From Oscillospiraceae bacterium (GTDB taxonomy: Bacteria > Bacillota > Clostridia > Oscillospirales > Oscillospiraceae): DNA of 35,814 nucleotides. A program made the translations under genes and the position numbers. Position 1 is the first letter of the stretch; the number at the start of each line of letters is the position of its first letter. The stretch is from contig JAHHRQ010000012.1 of NCBI GenBank assembly GCA_020025715.1, positions 1-35,814 of the forward strand. Reading direction: 5' to 3'. The notes under the pieces are model-generated. The model was not told where the DNA came from. It ran no database searches and was given only the letters and a program-made list of their open reading frames with translations. Shown here piece after piece: positions 1 through 7,202 of this stretch.

Positions 1-919
1 TCTTTTCGGCGGTTTTGCTTGTTATAAGTCCGTTGTCCGGCTTCTTAGGGTCATTAGCGGCTGCCAATATGCTGATTTTGGGCAGAGGAGGGAGAAGCCT
101 GCCTACGTTTGTATAATCTATGGGAAATTCGTATGGTGCAGGTTCGGTATAAACGCCGAGTTTAATGCAGAAGTCTCTCAGCTCAGCAGGACTGAATACC
201 CCTAAGAGAGCGTCCATTTCCTCCTGACTGTGGTTTCCTGCAAAGGCTTCGGCCTCATCCAGAGTATTGCAGTTTAGAAAATCGATTTTCGCAGTATCAA
301 GGTTAAATACAGGCGCTGCTGTATCCACAGCGGCTTCGGGGGAGGATTTAAGCTCTGCAAATCCGGCCTTGAACTGTTCCGGTGTGCCGGATAACAGATT
401 TTCGAGAACAGCGTCTGCGGTATCTGCGGGAAGAAGGCTTTTTAAGAGAGCCTTTAATTCAACTTTAAATACTTCTGCATTTTCACTGTCTTGCAGCTTT
501 TGAAGCTGTTCCGGGCTTAGTTCACTTTCCACCAGCTCACAGAGCCGGAGCTTCAGCTCGTCACTGCCTTTTAAATTCCACAGCATATCTGAAACATTTT
601 CGGGCAGCTGCTCAGCAGGGCTTTCGGAAGGAATTTCCTGATTGCTGTCCTCTGCCGTTTCCTCCGGAACAAGGGGTTCAGACGGTTCAGCGGGGGTCAC
701 TTCCTCCACCGGCGGAATTTCCGGCGTTTCAGGTTCCGGAATGACAGTTTCATCAGGCAGGGGAGCGGGAGAGGCTTCAGTGTCGGATATTACAGGGGCG
801 CTTTGCTCCGGTTCGGGAATCTCTGTCTCGCCGCCGTCAGGAACTGCCGCAGCTACCGAAGCTGTTGTCATAATAAGACAAAGCAGGATAGCGATAAACT
901 TGTTAAGTTTCTTATTCAT
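1..919 (-). CDS. Secreted Pro/Glu-rich protein, N-terminal part (runs off window)
   Basis: The minus frame is open from an ATG at 919 to the window edge, about 306 residues with no stop. The start follows an AAAGGATG Shine-Dalgarno-like stretch and lies 14 nt after the stop of the upstream TasA-like gene, so the two are probably co-transcribed. Residues 1-26 are a signal peptide: basic MNKKLNK, then a hydrophobic stretch ending TASVAAA. About residues 27-105 are a low-complexity linker rich in Pro, Glu, Ser and Thr, typical of a wall-spanning or extended extracellular segment. The remainder is acidic and probably helical. I do not recognise a named domain. Its position last in a sipW/TasA-like operon suggests a surface or matrix accessory protein. 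The C-terminus, where a wall anchor would be, is outside the window. Confidence 0.85.
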   Translation of the reverse strand, partial: MNKKLNKFIAILLCLIMTTASVAAAVPDGGETEIPEPEQSAPVISDTEASPAPLPDETVIPEPETPEIPPVEEVTPAEPSEPLVPEETAEDSNQEIPSESPAEQLPENVSDMLWNLKGSDELKLRLCELVESELSPEQLQKLQDSENAEVFKVELKALLKSLLPADTADAVLENLLSGTPEQFKAGFAELKSSPEAAVDTAAPVFNLDTAKIDFLNCNTLDEAEAFAGNHSQEEMDALLGVFSPAELRDFCIKLGVYTEPAPYEFPIDYTNVGRLLPPLPKISILAAANDPKKPDNGLITSKTAEK

Positions 920-933
920 GGCATATCATCCTT

Positions 934-1494
934 TCACCCGACGGCAGGCCAGCCGATGGCATCCGTTACTTTCTGACCGTTGTTATCAGACTGAACAGCA
1001 TGGGCTGCAATATTGACGCTTATTTTGCTGTTTTTATATTCATTGCCCATATCTTTTGAGAATGTAACCTTGGTAAAAAGAGCTTCACTGGTTTCACCGG
1101 GTTTTAAAATCTCGTTATAATAATAGAACCCGTCTTTTTCGGTCCAATGCTCTGTGTTTATGTCAAAGCTTATAAGGGATGCGTCAGCAGTTCCCTCAGG
1201 CAAAGCGATAACAGTGTCAACACTAAGCCTTACCCATACTTCATTGCTGCCGGTGTTTGTCACTCTGACAATTTTACTTTCTTCTGCACCCGGAACAAGA
1301 TTTTCAACATTCTGAAACGGGTGTTCTTTGCCGTCACTGCCTATTGCGGTTTCTTTTAGCTCAATGGCGACGTTTCCTGTGGTGATAACATTATGCGCCT
1401 GCTCTTCGGCGGTAAAATAGGCAAGGGTGCCCGCCACCGAAACAGTCAGACAGCAGACAAGCAATGCCGTCACCAGAATTTTCAGTTTTCTCAT
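934..1494 (-). CDS. SipW-dependent TasA/camelysin-like secreted protein (second copy)
   Basis: This 186-residue protein has the SipW-dependent signal pattern: a basic N-terminus (MRKLK), a hydrophobic stretch, then VAGTLAYFTAEE and a downstream N-x(4)-GNVAIEL motif at about residues 35-46. That pattern marks TasA, YqxM/TapA and camelysin (CalY) proteins, which SipW-type signal peptidases mature. In Bacillus, TasA forms biofilm matrix fibres. The rest is predicted beta-rich (NTGSNEVWVRLSVDT), as in the TasA jelly-roll fold. The ATG at 1494 follows AAAGGAG at 6-nt spacing. It lies downstream of the other TasA-like gene and sipW, on the same strand. The family assignment rests on the signal region and context; overall similarity to true TasA could not be measured. 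Confidence 0.85.
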   Translation of the reverse strand: MRKLKILVTALLVCCLTVSVAGTLAYFTAEEQAHNVITTGNVAIELKETAIGSDGKEHPFQNVENLVPGAEESKIVRVTNTGSNEVWVRLSVDTVIALPEGTADASLISFDINTEHWTEKDGFYYYNEILKPGETSEALFTKVTFSKDMGNEYKNSKISVNIAAHAVQSDNNGQKVTDAIGWPAVG

Positions 1495-1584
1495 AAGAAC
1501 TCCTTTCCTGACCTCATTACAGCTATAATGTACGATATATCTTTTGCTTTTTATGTAATTTTGTGCGGTGGTTTAATTTATATC

Positions 1585-1627
1585 TGCATAGGAGAACAGC
1601 CGAAAGCTCCGGCTGTTCTCCTATGCA
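1585..1627 (-). other. Strong intercistronic hairpin (18-bp perfect stem)
   Basis: Arms at 1585-1602 and 1610-1627 are perfectly complementary around a 7-nt loop. It lies between the stop of the upstream TasA-like gene (1658) and the start of the next (1494). In the direction of transcription there is no U-run directly after it. It is therefore more likely an mRNA-stabilising or processing hairpin, or a leaky terminator, than a full terminator. Confidence 0.7.
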
Positions 1628-1643
1628 CTGCCCCGAAGGGCAG
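1628..1643 (-). other. C(UUCG)G tetraloop hairpin after first TasA-like gene
   Basis: On the minus strand this reads CTGCCC-TTCG-GGGCAG, a 6-bp GC-rich stem with the very stable C(UUCG)G tetraloop. It lies 15 nt after the TasA-like stop and directly before the 18-bp hairpin. Together they form a compact 3' structure for the upstream cistron. Confidence 0.65.
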
Positions 1644-1657
1644 CACATAAGTTATGC

Positions 1658-2290
1658 TCAGGGCTGAGCAGTGGCAAAAACGCCGAAAGCTTCCTGAGGA
1701 CCGGAAACTCCAATAGCCTGAGACAGGTATGCGTAGAAGTCCAGCTTGGGAGCTGCACCGAGGTCGGCAACATCCTTGGAAACGGTTACCTGATTGTCAG
1801 CGAGAATTCCAAGGTCGGCTCTGTTGGTATTGAATTTGAGAGCATCGGTGCCGTTTTCGGAGTATACATAGACAAGACCGCCGTTGGGGCCGGTGACCTG
1901 AGCAGTTTCACTCATGAGGGGCATCCATTTTGTGTCAACTGCAAATCCGAGACCTTCGGGAAGGTCGTTTACAACCTCAACAAAGAGATAGCAGAGAGGT
2001 GCATTTTCAAGGAAGGTGACGTCCACATGAGGGTCTTTGGGGAGATTTACACCGGGAACCACTGTGTAGTCGTTGCTGGTGACTTCGGGCTCAACAAGCT
2101 TGTATGTTCCGTCAGCCTGAATCTCTGCGGTATGTTCTTTGAGGGTGAGACCGTTTTCGGGGATGAGGCCGCCCATTGCGAAGGTGTTGGATACTACTTC
2201 GGTTTTTGCGCTGAACAGTGCGAAGGTGCCTGCCACAGACAGTGCTATGACAAGTGCAAGAGCTAATACGATTGTAAGGGTTTTCTTCAT
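1658..2290 (-). CDS. SipW-dependent TasA/camelysin-like secreted protein (first copy)
   Basis: The ATG at 2290 is chosen because AAGGAGG lies just upstream. A longer reading from 2335 adds 15 residues with no ribosome site. The 210-residue protein begins MKKTLTIVLALALVIALS, followed by VAGTFALFSAKTEVVSNTF, the SipW-dependent signal pattern with an N-x-F motif. The mature part is Ala/Val/Pro rich and predicted beta-rich, with no Cys except one in APLCYLF. It is immediately downstream of sipW (85-nt gap), which supports it as a substrate. In Bacillus the equivalent (TasA) is the major matrix fibre protein. The paired hairpins after its stop would favour higher levels of this cistron than of the following one. 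The role in fibres is inferred from the family. Confidence 0.87.
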   Translation of the reverse strand: MKKTLTIVLALALVIALSVAGTFALFSAKTEVVSNTFAMGGLIPENGLTLKEHTAEIQADGTYKLVEPEVTSNDYTVVPGVNLPKDPHVDVTFLENAPLCYLFVEVVNDLPEGLGFAVDTKWMPLMSETAQVTGPNGGLVYVYSENGTDALKFNTNRADLGILADNQVTVSKDVADLGAAPKLDFYAYLSQAIGVSGPQEAFGVFATAQP

Positions 2291-2375
2291 TGGAATATTC
2301 CTCCTTAAAAAATTTAATATATAATATAGGTACAAAGCCTACTTATATAATACAGTTTCAGACTGTGGCCTTTTA

Positions 2376-2897
2376 TCAGCATTCTTTCTTCCGGCCTGAG
2401 ATGCTCACAATATCCGGAATGAGCATAAGCAGAGCAAGAAAAGCGGCTGCGGCAATACTTACATAAAGCCCCGGCGGGTTTTGTATATAATTGACTACAA
2501 AGCCCAGCTTCGGCAGGGAAAATACAGGCTCACCGATAATACTGCTGCTGTGTACCGGATTTGCATCGGCAGTCTGGTTTGCATCGCCCTTTGTTATGCA
2601 GTAAAAGCCGGAAGGGTCATTTTCATCCGGCAGAATTTCAGCTATTCGGTGGGTGACGATAATGCCGCCGCTGATTTTGAAGGTGATAACATCGCCCGCC
2701 TCCAAGCTTGACAGATCAGGCTTTTTTACATACAATAATGAGCCTGTGGTGTATTGCGGTTCCATGGAACCTGATAGTATGGTATAAACATCAAGTCCTA
2801 TAAATCTGCCTGCAAAAAGAAGCAGCGCCAGAAGAACAACGGCAATTACAATAAGCATTGAACATATATTCCAGATTTTCTTTAAAGTTTTGCTCAT
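2376..2897 (-). CDS. sipW: Signal peptidase I, SipW (ER) type
   Basis: This 173-residue membrane protease has a TM segment at about 11-34, the catalytic motif SGSMEP (Ser44 nucleophile) and THRI (His83). His in place of the usual bacterial Lys general base defines the SipW/archaeal/ER-type signal peptidase class. The later K-G-D-A-N motif at about 103-107 and a second C-terminal TM at about 145-163 complete the expected architecture and length. It should cleave the TasA-like preproteins encoded just downstream at the membrane exterior. Start is ATG at 2897, preceded by AAAGGAC. The gene begins only 70 bp from a palindromic recombination-like site (2968-2996), and no clear consensus promoter fits in that gap. 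Its transcription may therefore depend on what lies beyond the site. Confidence 0.93.
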   Translation of the reverse strand: MSKTLKKIWNICSMLIVIAVVLLALLLFAGRFIGLDVYTILSGSMEPQYTTGSLLYVKKPDLSSLEAGDVITFKISGGIIVTHRIAEILPDENDPSGFYCITKGDANQTADANPVHSSSIIGEPVFSLPKLGFVVNYIQNPPGLYVSIAAAAFLALLMLIPDIVSISGRKKEC

Positions 2898-2967
2898 ATT
2901 AACGTCCTTTGAAAATTATGTTTAAAAATGCACCTTGCGGGAAATAACAAAAGAGCTGAGTATAACA

Positions 2968-2996
2968 TTTTCGCAGAGTTTGATACTCTGCGAAAA
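2968..2996. repeat. Putative tyrosine-recombinase site A (inverted partner of site B)
   Basis: A 12-bp arm (TTTTCGCAGAGT, 2968-2979), a 5-nt spacer TTGAT, and the exact inverted arm (2985-2996). Perfect arms around a short asymmetric spacer is the layout of loxP/FRT-like crossover sites. The reverse complement of the whole 29 bp is identical to site B at 4129-4157, spacer included, so the two sites are in inverted orientation. A plain terminator is less likely because no U-run follows on either strand and the asymmetric centre is conserved. Confidence 0.8.
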
Positions 2997-3038
2997 ACTT
3001 TTTGACATCGAATATTTGCGATGCAGACCGAATGTCAT

Positions 3039-3992
3039 TCAAAAACCTAAGACCGCCAGCTTTTTTATGTTTTCCCGCTTTTGCTCCATGGTGCTGTGAA
3101 CATAGCGGTTCAGAGTTATGCTGGTATTGGCGTGACCCATGATTTCGCTGAGGGTCTTTATATCAAAACCTGCTTCTATGCACCGTGTAGCGAAGGTATG
3201 GCGGAGAGTGTGGAAATGCACATCCTCCAGTCTGCAGCAGGCAGCATATTTTTTGAAACGGTACTGAAGGCATCTGGGCTCCATATAATGTATATTCCCC
3301 GTAAGCACAAAATATTCCTGATTTTCAGGCTGCATTTTTCCGCACAGAATCAGAGTTTTGTCGGTAAGGGGGATAATGCGGTTGGATGAGTCGCTTTTGG
3401 GAGAATCTATGATAATTTTTGTTCTTTTTTCTCCGGAGTCTGAAACATTATTTGCCCTTTGCATAGTGAATCCTACCCTGAGAAAGCCTTCGTCCATAGA
3501 AATATCCTTCCACCTGAGAGCGCACAGCTCTCCGATCCGTATTCCTGTAACCATAGCCAGCAGCACCCCAAAACGGCAGGCATCCATATCTTTCAGCAGA
3601 TAATCCGAAAGACAACGGGCTTCTCGTCTTGTCAGTACCCGCATTTCTTTTGCCGGAATTCTGGGATAGTTTATTTTTGATACATCCGAACAGGTGTTTT
3701 CCAGCTTGTGCGCGTATCTGAGCAGAGCCGCCAGAAGGGTCAATATATCGCGGACGGTTTTTGCGGAGAGGGACTGACTGTATAAAAGACTGTGGGCAAA
3801 TTTGTCTATATCATTTTCCGAGATGTTTTCAGGGAGACTTGTACCGAAAACGGGGATGATGTGTTTACTTATGATAGATTCATATTTTGAAAAGCTTGAG
3901 TGCTTTAATGAAGGCTTTTTCATTGAAAGCCATTGAGTACAGATGTCTGCAAACTGCTTTTTGCGCCGGAACTGTATGCGCCTGTTTTTCAT
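3039..3992 (-). CDS. Tyrosine recombinase/integrase inside the inverted repeats
   Basis: This 317-residue protein has an N-terminal core-binding (SAM-like) domain at about 15-100 and a C-terminal catalytic domain at about 115-310. The full catalytic set is visible: Arg152 (TGIRIGE), Lys199, His261 and Arg264 (HTLRH), His287 (MGHA) and Tyr297 (NRYVH). It therefore looks active. It lies entirely between two inverted palindromic sites, its likely targets, 42 bp from the left one. ATG at 3992 has AGGAG about 14 nt upstream, a longish spacing. The recombinase at 4316 is a clear paralog, with long shared blocks such as VHFHTLRHTFATRCIE. The integrase orientation is such that read-through would enter sipW. 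Phage or conjugative integrase is an alternative, but no cargo or excision genes are present. Confidence 0.93.
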   Translation of the reverse strand: MKNRRIQFRRKKQFADICTQWLSMKKPSLKHSSFSKYESIISKHIIPVFGTSLPENISENDIDKFAHSLLYSQSLSAKTVRDILTLLAALLRYAHKLENTCSDVSKINYPRIPAKEMRVLTRREARCLSDYLLKDMDACRFGVLLAMVTGIRIGELCALRWKDISMDEGFLRVGFTMQRANNVSDSGEKRTKIIIDSPKSDSSNRIIPLTDKTLILCGKMQPENQEYFVLTGNIHYMEPRCLQYRFKKYAACCRLEDVHFHTLRHTFATRCIEAGFDIKTLSEIMGHANTSITLNRYVHSTMEQKRENIKKLAVLGF

Positions 3993-4031
3993 AATTTTAA
4001 ATATAACTCCTGTAAATATTGGTTTTACAAT

Positions 4032-4060
4032 TTGAAATTACTGAGTATCACTTTTAAAAT
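4032..4060 (+). promoter_or_regulatory. Sigma-A promoter inside invertible segment, facing site B
   Basis: TTGAAA (4032-4037), a 17-nt spacer, then TAAAAT (4055-4060). A second candidate, TTGCAA (4074-4079) with TAAACT (4097-4102), follows in the same direction. In the present orientation these point out of the segment toward the recombinase at 4316. After inversion they would point at sipW. Confidence 0.55.
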
Positions 4061-4079
4061 GACTTTTTGTCCCTTGCAA
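4051..4079 (-). promoter_or_regulatory. Candidate promoter for the internal recombinase
   Basis: On the minus strand TTGCAA (4079-4074), a 17-nt spacer, then TAAAAG (4056-4051). Its -10 overlaps the -10 of the opposing plus-strand promoter, so RNA polymerase could use only one at a time. It is about 50 nt upstream of the recombinase start. Confidence 0.4.
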
Positions 4080-4128
4080 TTACTAAAACGATGTGATAAA
4101 CTGTACCTGAATTTAAAAAAACTAAATT

Positions 4129-4157
4129 TTTTCGCAGAGTATCAAACTCTGCGAAAA
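4129..4157. repeat. Putative tyrosine-recombinase site B (inverted partner of site A)
   Basis: Arms TTTTCGCAGAGT (4129-4140) and its exact inverse (4146-4157) flank the spacer ATCAA, which is the reverse complement of the site A spacer. Identity with inverted site A covers at least 30 bp. The site lies between the internal recombinase promoter region and the second recombinase. Confidence 0.8.
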
Positions 4158-4315
4158 ATGTTTGCCCCGATTTCAGATATTTTCAGACGAAAAAAGCTTT
4201 TTATGATCGGCACAATTACAGCAGCTGCTCTGTTTCGGGGTGGCTGCTTTTTGCTTATGTAATATCAGCGGGTGAAGTTCATATTTGGGCTGCATCTTAT
4301 GCAGGAGGACATGTC

Positions 4316-5260
4316 ATGGAGAAAGACGGAATAAATGACAGAAAATTTGCCCGCTTCTGTCAAGATTGGCTATGCTATAAAAAACCGCTTATCAAAATAT
4401 CCAGCTATTGTAAATACGAGCAAATAATCCGCCTGCACCTTATTCCGCTTTTCGGTGAGCGGGATTTCGAGGAGATAAGTGAACAGGAGATAAATTATTT
4501 CAGCCGTATGCTGTCGGACAGTGTGCAGCTTTCGGATAAGAGTGTAAGAGATATTTTGGGTGTGCTTTCTTCCGTGCTTAGATATTCTTATAAAATAACC
4601 CGCAGCCCATACCCTGTGCCTGATATTCACTATCCCAAACTTGCACAAAAGGAAATAAGAGTGCTCTCTCTGGCGGAACAGCATATTCTGATTGACTACC
4701 TGACAACGGACATGGATGAGTGCAAATTCGGAGTGTTTCTGGCCATGGTGACAGGTATGAGGATAGGTGAGATTTGCGCTCTACGCTGGGCAGATATATC
4801 CATAGATGAGGGAATAATCCGAGTTAGTTCAAGCTTGCAGAGAGTAGTGAATTACTCCCGGAATAACCGAGGAAAAACAGAGCTTGTACTGGGAAAACCG
4901 AAAAGCGCCTGCTCTCAGCGCAGCATCCCGCTTACGCGGAGAGGGCTGGAGCTTTGCGCCAAAATGTATAATGAATGCAATGAATATTTCGTGCTTACAG
5001 GTACTGCCCACTATATGGAGCCGAGGACGCTTCAGAATAAGTTGAAAAAGTATACGAAGGCCTGTGGACTTGAAGGCGTACATTTCCACACTCTGCGCCA
5101 TACCTTCGCTACGCGGTGTATTGAAACCGGTTTTGAGATAAAATCTCTGAGCGAGGTTTTGGGCCATGCGGATGTTAATATTACAATGAGGCGATATATG
5201 CACTGTTCAATGGAGTTTAAAAAGAAAAATATGGAAAGACTTAATTCTCTGGGATTATAA
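4316..5260 (+). CDS. Second tyrosine recombinase, outside the inverted repeats
   Basis: This 314-residue protein is a paralog of the recombinase at 3039-3992 and is transcribed divergently from it. Core-binding domain at about 10-95; catalytic residues Arg149 (TGMRIGE), Lys196, His258 and Arg261 (HTLRH), His284 (LGHA) and Tyr294 (RRYMH) are all present. AGGAGG lies 7 nt before the ATG at 4316; an earlier ATG at 4311 is out of frame. It lies just outside site B, so its promoter supply would change if the neighbouring segment inverted. It could act on the same sites, favour one direction, or act at remote sites. A terminator follows directly. The pair shares about half its residues by eye; I did not compute identity. 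Confidence 0.92.
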   Translation: MEKDGINDRKFARFCQDWLCYKKPLIKISSYCKYEQIIRLHLIPLFGERDFEEISEQEINYFSRMLSDSVQLSDKSVRDILGVLSSVLRYSYKITRSPYPVPDIHYPKLAQKEIRVLSLAEQHILIDYLTTDMDECKFGVFLAMVTGMRIGEICALRWADISIDEGIIRVSSSLQRVVNYSRNNRGKTELVLGKPKSACSQRSIPLTRRGLELCAKMYNECNEYFVLTGTAHYMEPRTLQNKLKKYTKACGLEGVHFHTLRHTFATRCIETGFEIKSLSEVLGHADVNITMRRYMHCSMEFKKKNMERLNSLGL

Positions 5261-5298
5261 AAAGCAGCTCCGGACCGATGAAATCCGGAACTGCTTTT
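5261..5298 (+). terminator. Terminator after second recombinase
   Basis: Arms 5261-5274 and 5284-5297 form a long stem with one mismatch, followed by a T-rich run. It begins directly after the recombinase stop. Confidence 0.7.
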
Positions 5299-5318
5299 GT
5301 TGTTTTTGTAAAGAAAAA

Positions 5319-5356
5319 AGCTCCGGCAGAAATGTAAAAGCATTTCAGCCGGAGCT
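5319..5356 (-). terminator. Terminator for the ABC exporter operon
   Basis: A near-perfect stem (AGCTCCGGC paired with GCCGGAGCT, plus an inner GAAATG/CATTTC) is followed on the minus strand by a T-run. It lies 20 nt beyond the exporter stop. Confidence 0.75.
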
Positions 5357-5375
5357 ATGTGGTTTTTAAGTTTTG

Positions 5376-7202
5376 TTAAACCGCTTCTGCGCCTACATCA
5401 ATAAACTGACTGCGGTACAGTTCGGAATAGAATCCGCCCTTCTTTAAAAGCTCCTGATGAGTGCCGGTTTCCACAATGTCGCCGTCCTTCATAACGAGGA
5501 TAAGGTCTGCATCACGAATTGTGGAAAGACGGTGGGCAATGATGAAGCTGGTGCGGCCTGCCATAAGGCTGTCCATGGCTTTCTTTATGGAAAGCTCGGT
5601 TCGGGTATCAACACTTGAAGTGGCTTCATCGAAAATCAGTATCTTGGGCTTTGAAACTATGGTGCGGGCAATGGTTAAAAGCTGCTTCTGACCCTGACTT
5701 ATATTGCCGGATTCTTCGTTCAGCACCGTATCATAGCCCTGAGGCAGGGTGCGGATGAAGTGGTCAAGCTGGGCTGCCTTTGCAGCTTCGATAACCTCCT
5801 GATCACTGGCTTCAAGACGTCCATAGCGGATGTTATCCATAATGCTGGCGTTATAAAGCCATGTGTCCTGAAGCACCATACCGAAGGTATCCCGCAGATC
5901 GTTTCTTGCAAACTGGCGGAGATCGTAGCCGTCAAGGAGAATTGCGCCCTCACTAACATCGTAAAAACGCATGAGCAGCTTTACCATGGTGGTTTTGCCG
6001 GCACCTGTGGGGCCGACGATTGCAACATGCTGTCCCGGCTGAATTATGGCCGAAAAATCGTTTATTATGGCCTTTTCCGGATTGTAGCCGAACTTTACAT
6101 GGGCAAAAGCAACCTCACCCTTTATAAGCTCGGAGGACAGGGGACTTTCGGGGTCTGCAACCTCCTCTTTTTCATCCAGAAAATCAAATACACGCTCAGC
6201 CGCGGCGGCAGTCTGCTGCAAAACATTTGAGATGTTTGCAATCTGCTGAATGGGCTGGGTGAAGTTTCGCACATACTGAATGAATGCCTGAATATCACCT
6301 ACGGTTATGCTGCCTTTAAGGGAAAGAAATCCGCCTAAAATACATATGCCCACATAACCCAAGTTTCCTACAAAGTTCATGAGAGGCATCATCATGCCGG
6401 AGAGAAACTGGCTTTTCCAAGAGGCGTGGTAGAGCTTGTCGTTTATGTCGTTGAATTTTTCTATGCTCTTTTCTTCACCGTTAAATGCGGTAACTACCAG
6501 ATGACCGCCGAACATTTCTTCAACATGGCCGTTTACCTCGCCTATATAAGCCTGCTGCTTTTTAAAATAGGGCTGGCTGTGCTTTACAACTCTGCTGACG
6601 ATGAAAACACTCAGCGGCAGTATGCACAGGGCTACCAGAGTCATAAGAGGGCTTATGGTGAGCATCATTACCAGCACACCTACAAACTGGGTAACGCTGG
6701 TGACTATCTGGGTCATGCTCTGGTTTAAGGTCTGGGTAACGGTATCAACATCGTTGGTTATGCGGCTTAAAACCTCGCCGTGGGATACACGGTCAAAGTA
6801 GGAAAGGGGCATACGGTTGATTTTCTTGCTGATGTCCTGACGCATGCTGTAACTTATGCGGGTTGAAACCTTGGTCATAATAAAGCCCTGTATATAGGAT
6901 AGGAGGGCGGACAGCAGATAAATTGCCCCTAAAAACAGAAGTATCTGAGCCACAGCGCCGAAGTCAATGCCGCCGGTGCCTGTAAGCTGGGCGATAATAC
7001 CGTTAAAAAGTTCATTTGTTGCAGAGCCTAAAATCTTAGGCCCGATTATTGAAAAAACAGTGGACGCTATGGCAAATACCATAACCACGATTATGGCGGG
7101 CAGATATCTGCTCAGATAGGAAACAAGCTTTCCCATCGTGCCTTTGAAGTCCTTGGCTTTTTCGCCGGGCATCATGCCCCGGCCTTTTCCGTGTCCATGC
7201 AT
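5376..7202 (-). CDS. ABC exporter half-transporter, catalytic NBD partner
   Basis: This 608-residue type IV (MDR-like) exporter subunit has a Gly/His-rich N-terminus (MHGHGKGRG), six predicted TMs (about 30-330) and an NBD (about 362-600). Walker A is GPTGAGKT (397-404), the signature is the variant ISQGQ (501-505), Walker B is ILIFDE with catalytic Glu526, and the H-loop is His557. Start and upstream stop share one base (TAATG), so it is translationally coupled to the 737-residue subunit. The partner lacks the catalytic Glu and His. Together they fit a heterodimeric exporter with one working and one degenerate ATP site (BmrC/BmrD or TM287/288 type). The substrate is unknown. Linkage to MarR suggests drug, bile-acid or other toxic-compound efflux. 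Confidence 0.92.
   Translation of the reverse strand: MHGHGKGRGMMPGEKAKDFKGTMGKLVSYLSRYLPAIIVVMVFAIASTVFSIIGPKILGSATNELFNGIIAQLTGTGGIDFGAVAQILLFLGAIYLLSALLSYIQGFIMTKVSTRISYSMRQDISKKINRMPLSYFDRVSHGEVLSRITNDVDTVTQTLNQSMTQIVTSVTQFVGVLVMMLTISPLMTLVALCILPLSVFIVSRVVKHSQPYFKKQQAYIGEVNGHVEEMFGGHLVVTAFNGEEKSIEKFNDINDKLYHASWKSQFLSGMMMPLMNFVGNLGYVGICILGGFLSLKGSITVGDIQAFIQYVRNFTQPIQQIANISNVLQQTAAAAERVFDFLDEKEEVADPESPLSSELIKGEVAFAHVKFGYNPEKAIINDFSAIIQPGQHVAIVGPTGAGKTTMVKLLMRFYDVSEGAILLDGYDLRQFARNDLRDTFGMVLQDTWLYNASIMDNIRYGRLEASDQEVIEAAKAAQLDHFIRTLPQGYDTVLNEESGNISQGQKQLLTIARTIVSKPKILIFDEATSSVDTRTELSIKKAMDSLMAGRTSFIIAHRLSTIRDADLILVMKDGDIVETGTHQELLKKGGFYSELYRSQFIDVGAEAV

Larger units (their letters stand above)
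2968..4157. other. Predicted invertible DNA segment carrying its own recombinase
   Basis: Two identical palindromic sites in inverted orientation bound about 1.13 kb that holds one tyrosine recombinase gene and a 136-bp promoter region. Recombination between such sites would flip the segment. The left boundary is 70 bp from sipW and the right boundary 158 bp from a second recombinase. I see the sites and genes; inversion itself is inferred. Confidence 0.65.

Noticed and set aside
2968..2996. Site A as an ordinary terminator hairpin
   Set aside because: No U-run follows on either strand. The identical inverted copy at 4129 with a conserved asymmetric centre is better explained as a recombination site.
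4220..4256. Possible terminator before the second recombinase (AGCAGC and GCTGCT with a T-run)
   Set aside because: The stem is only about 6 bp with a 16-nt loop. It is too weak to call, though it might attenuate transcription coming through site B.
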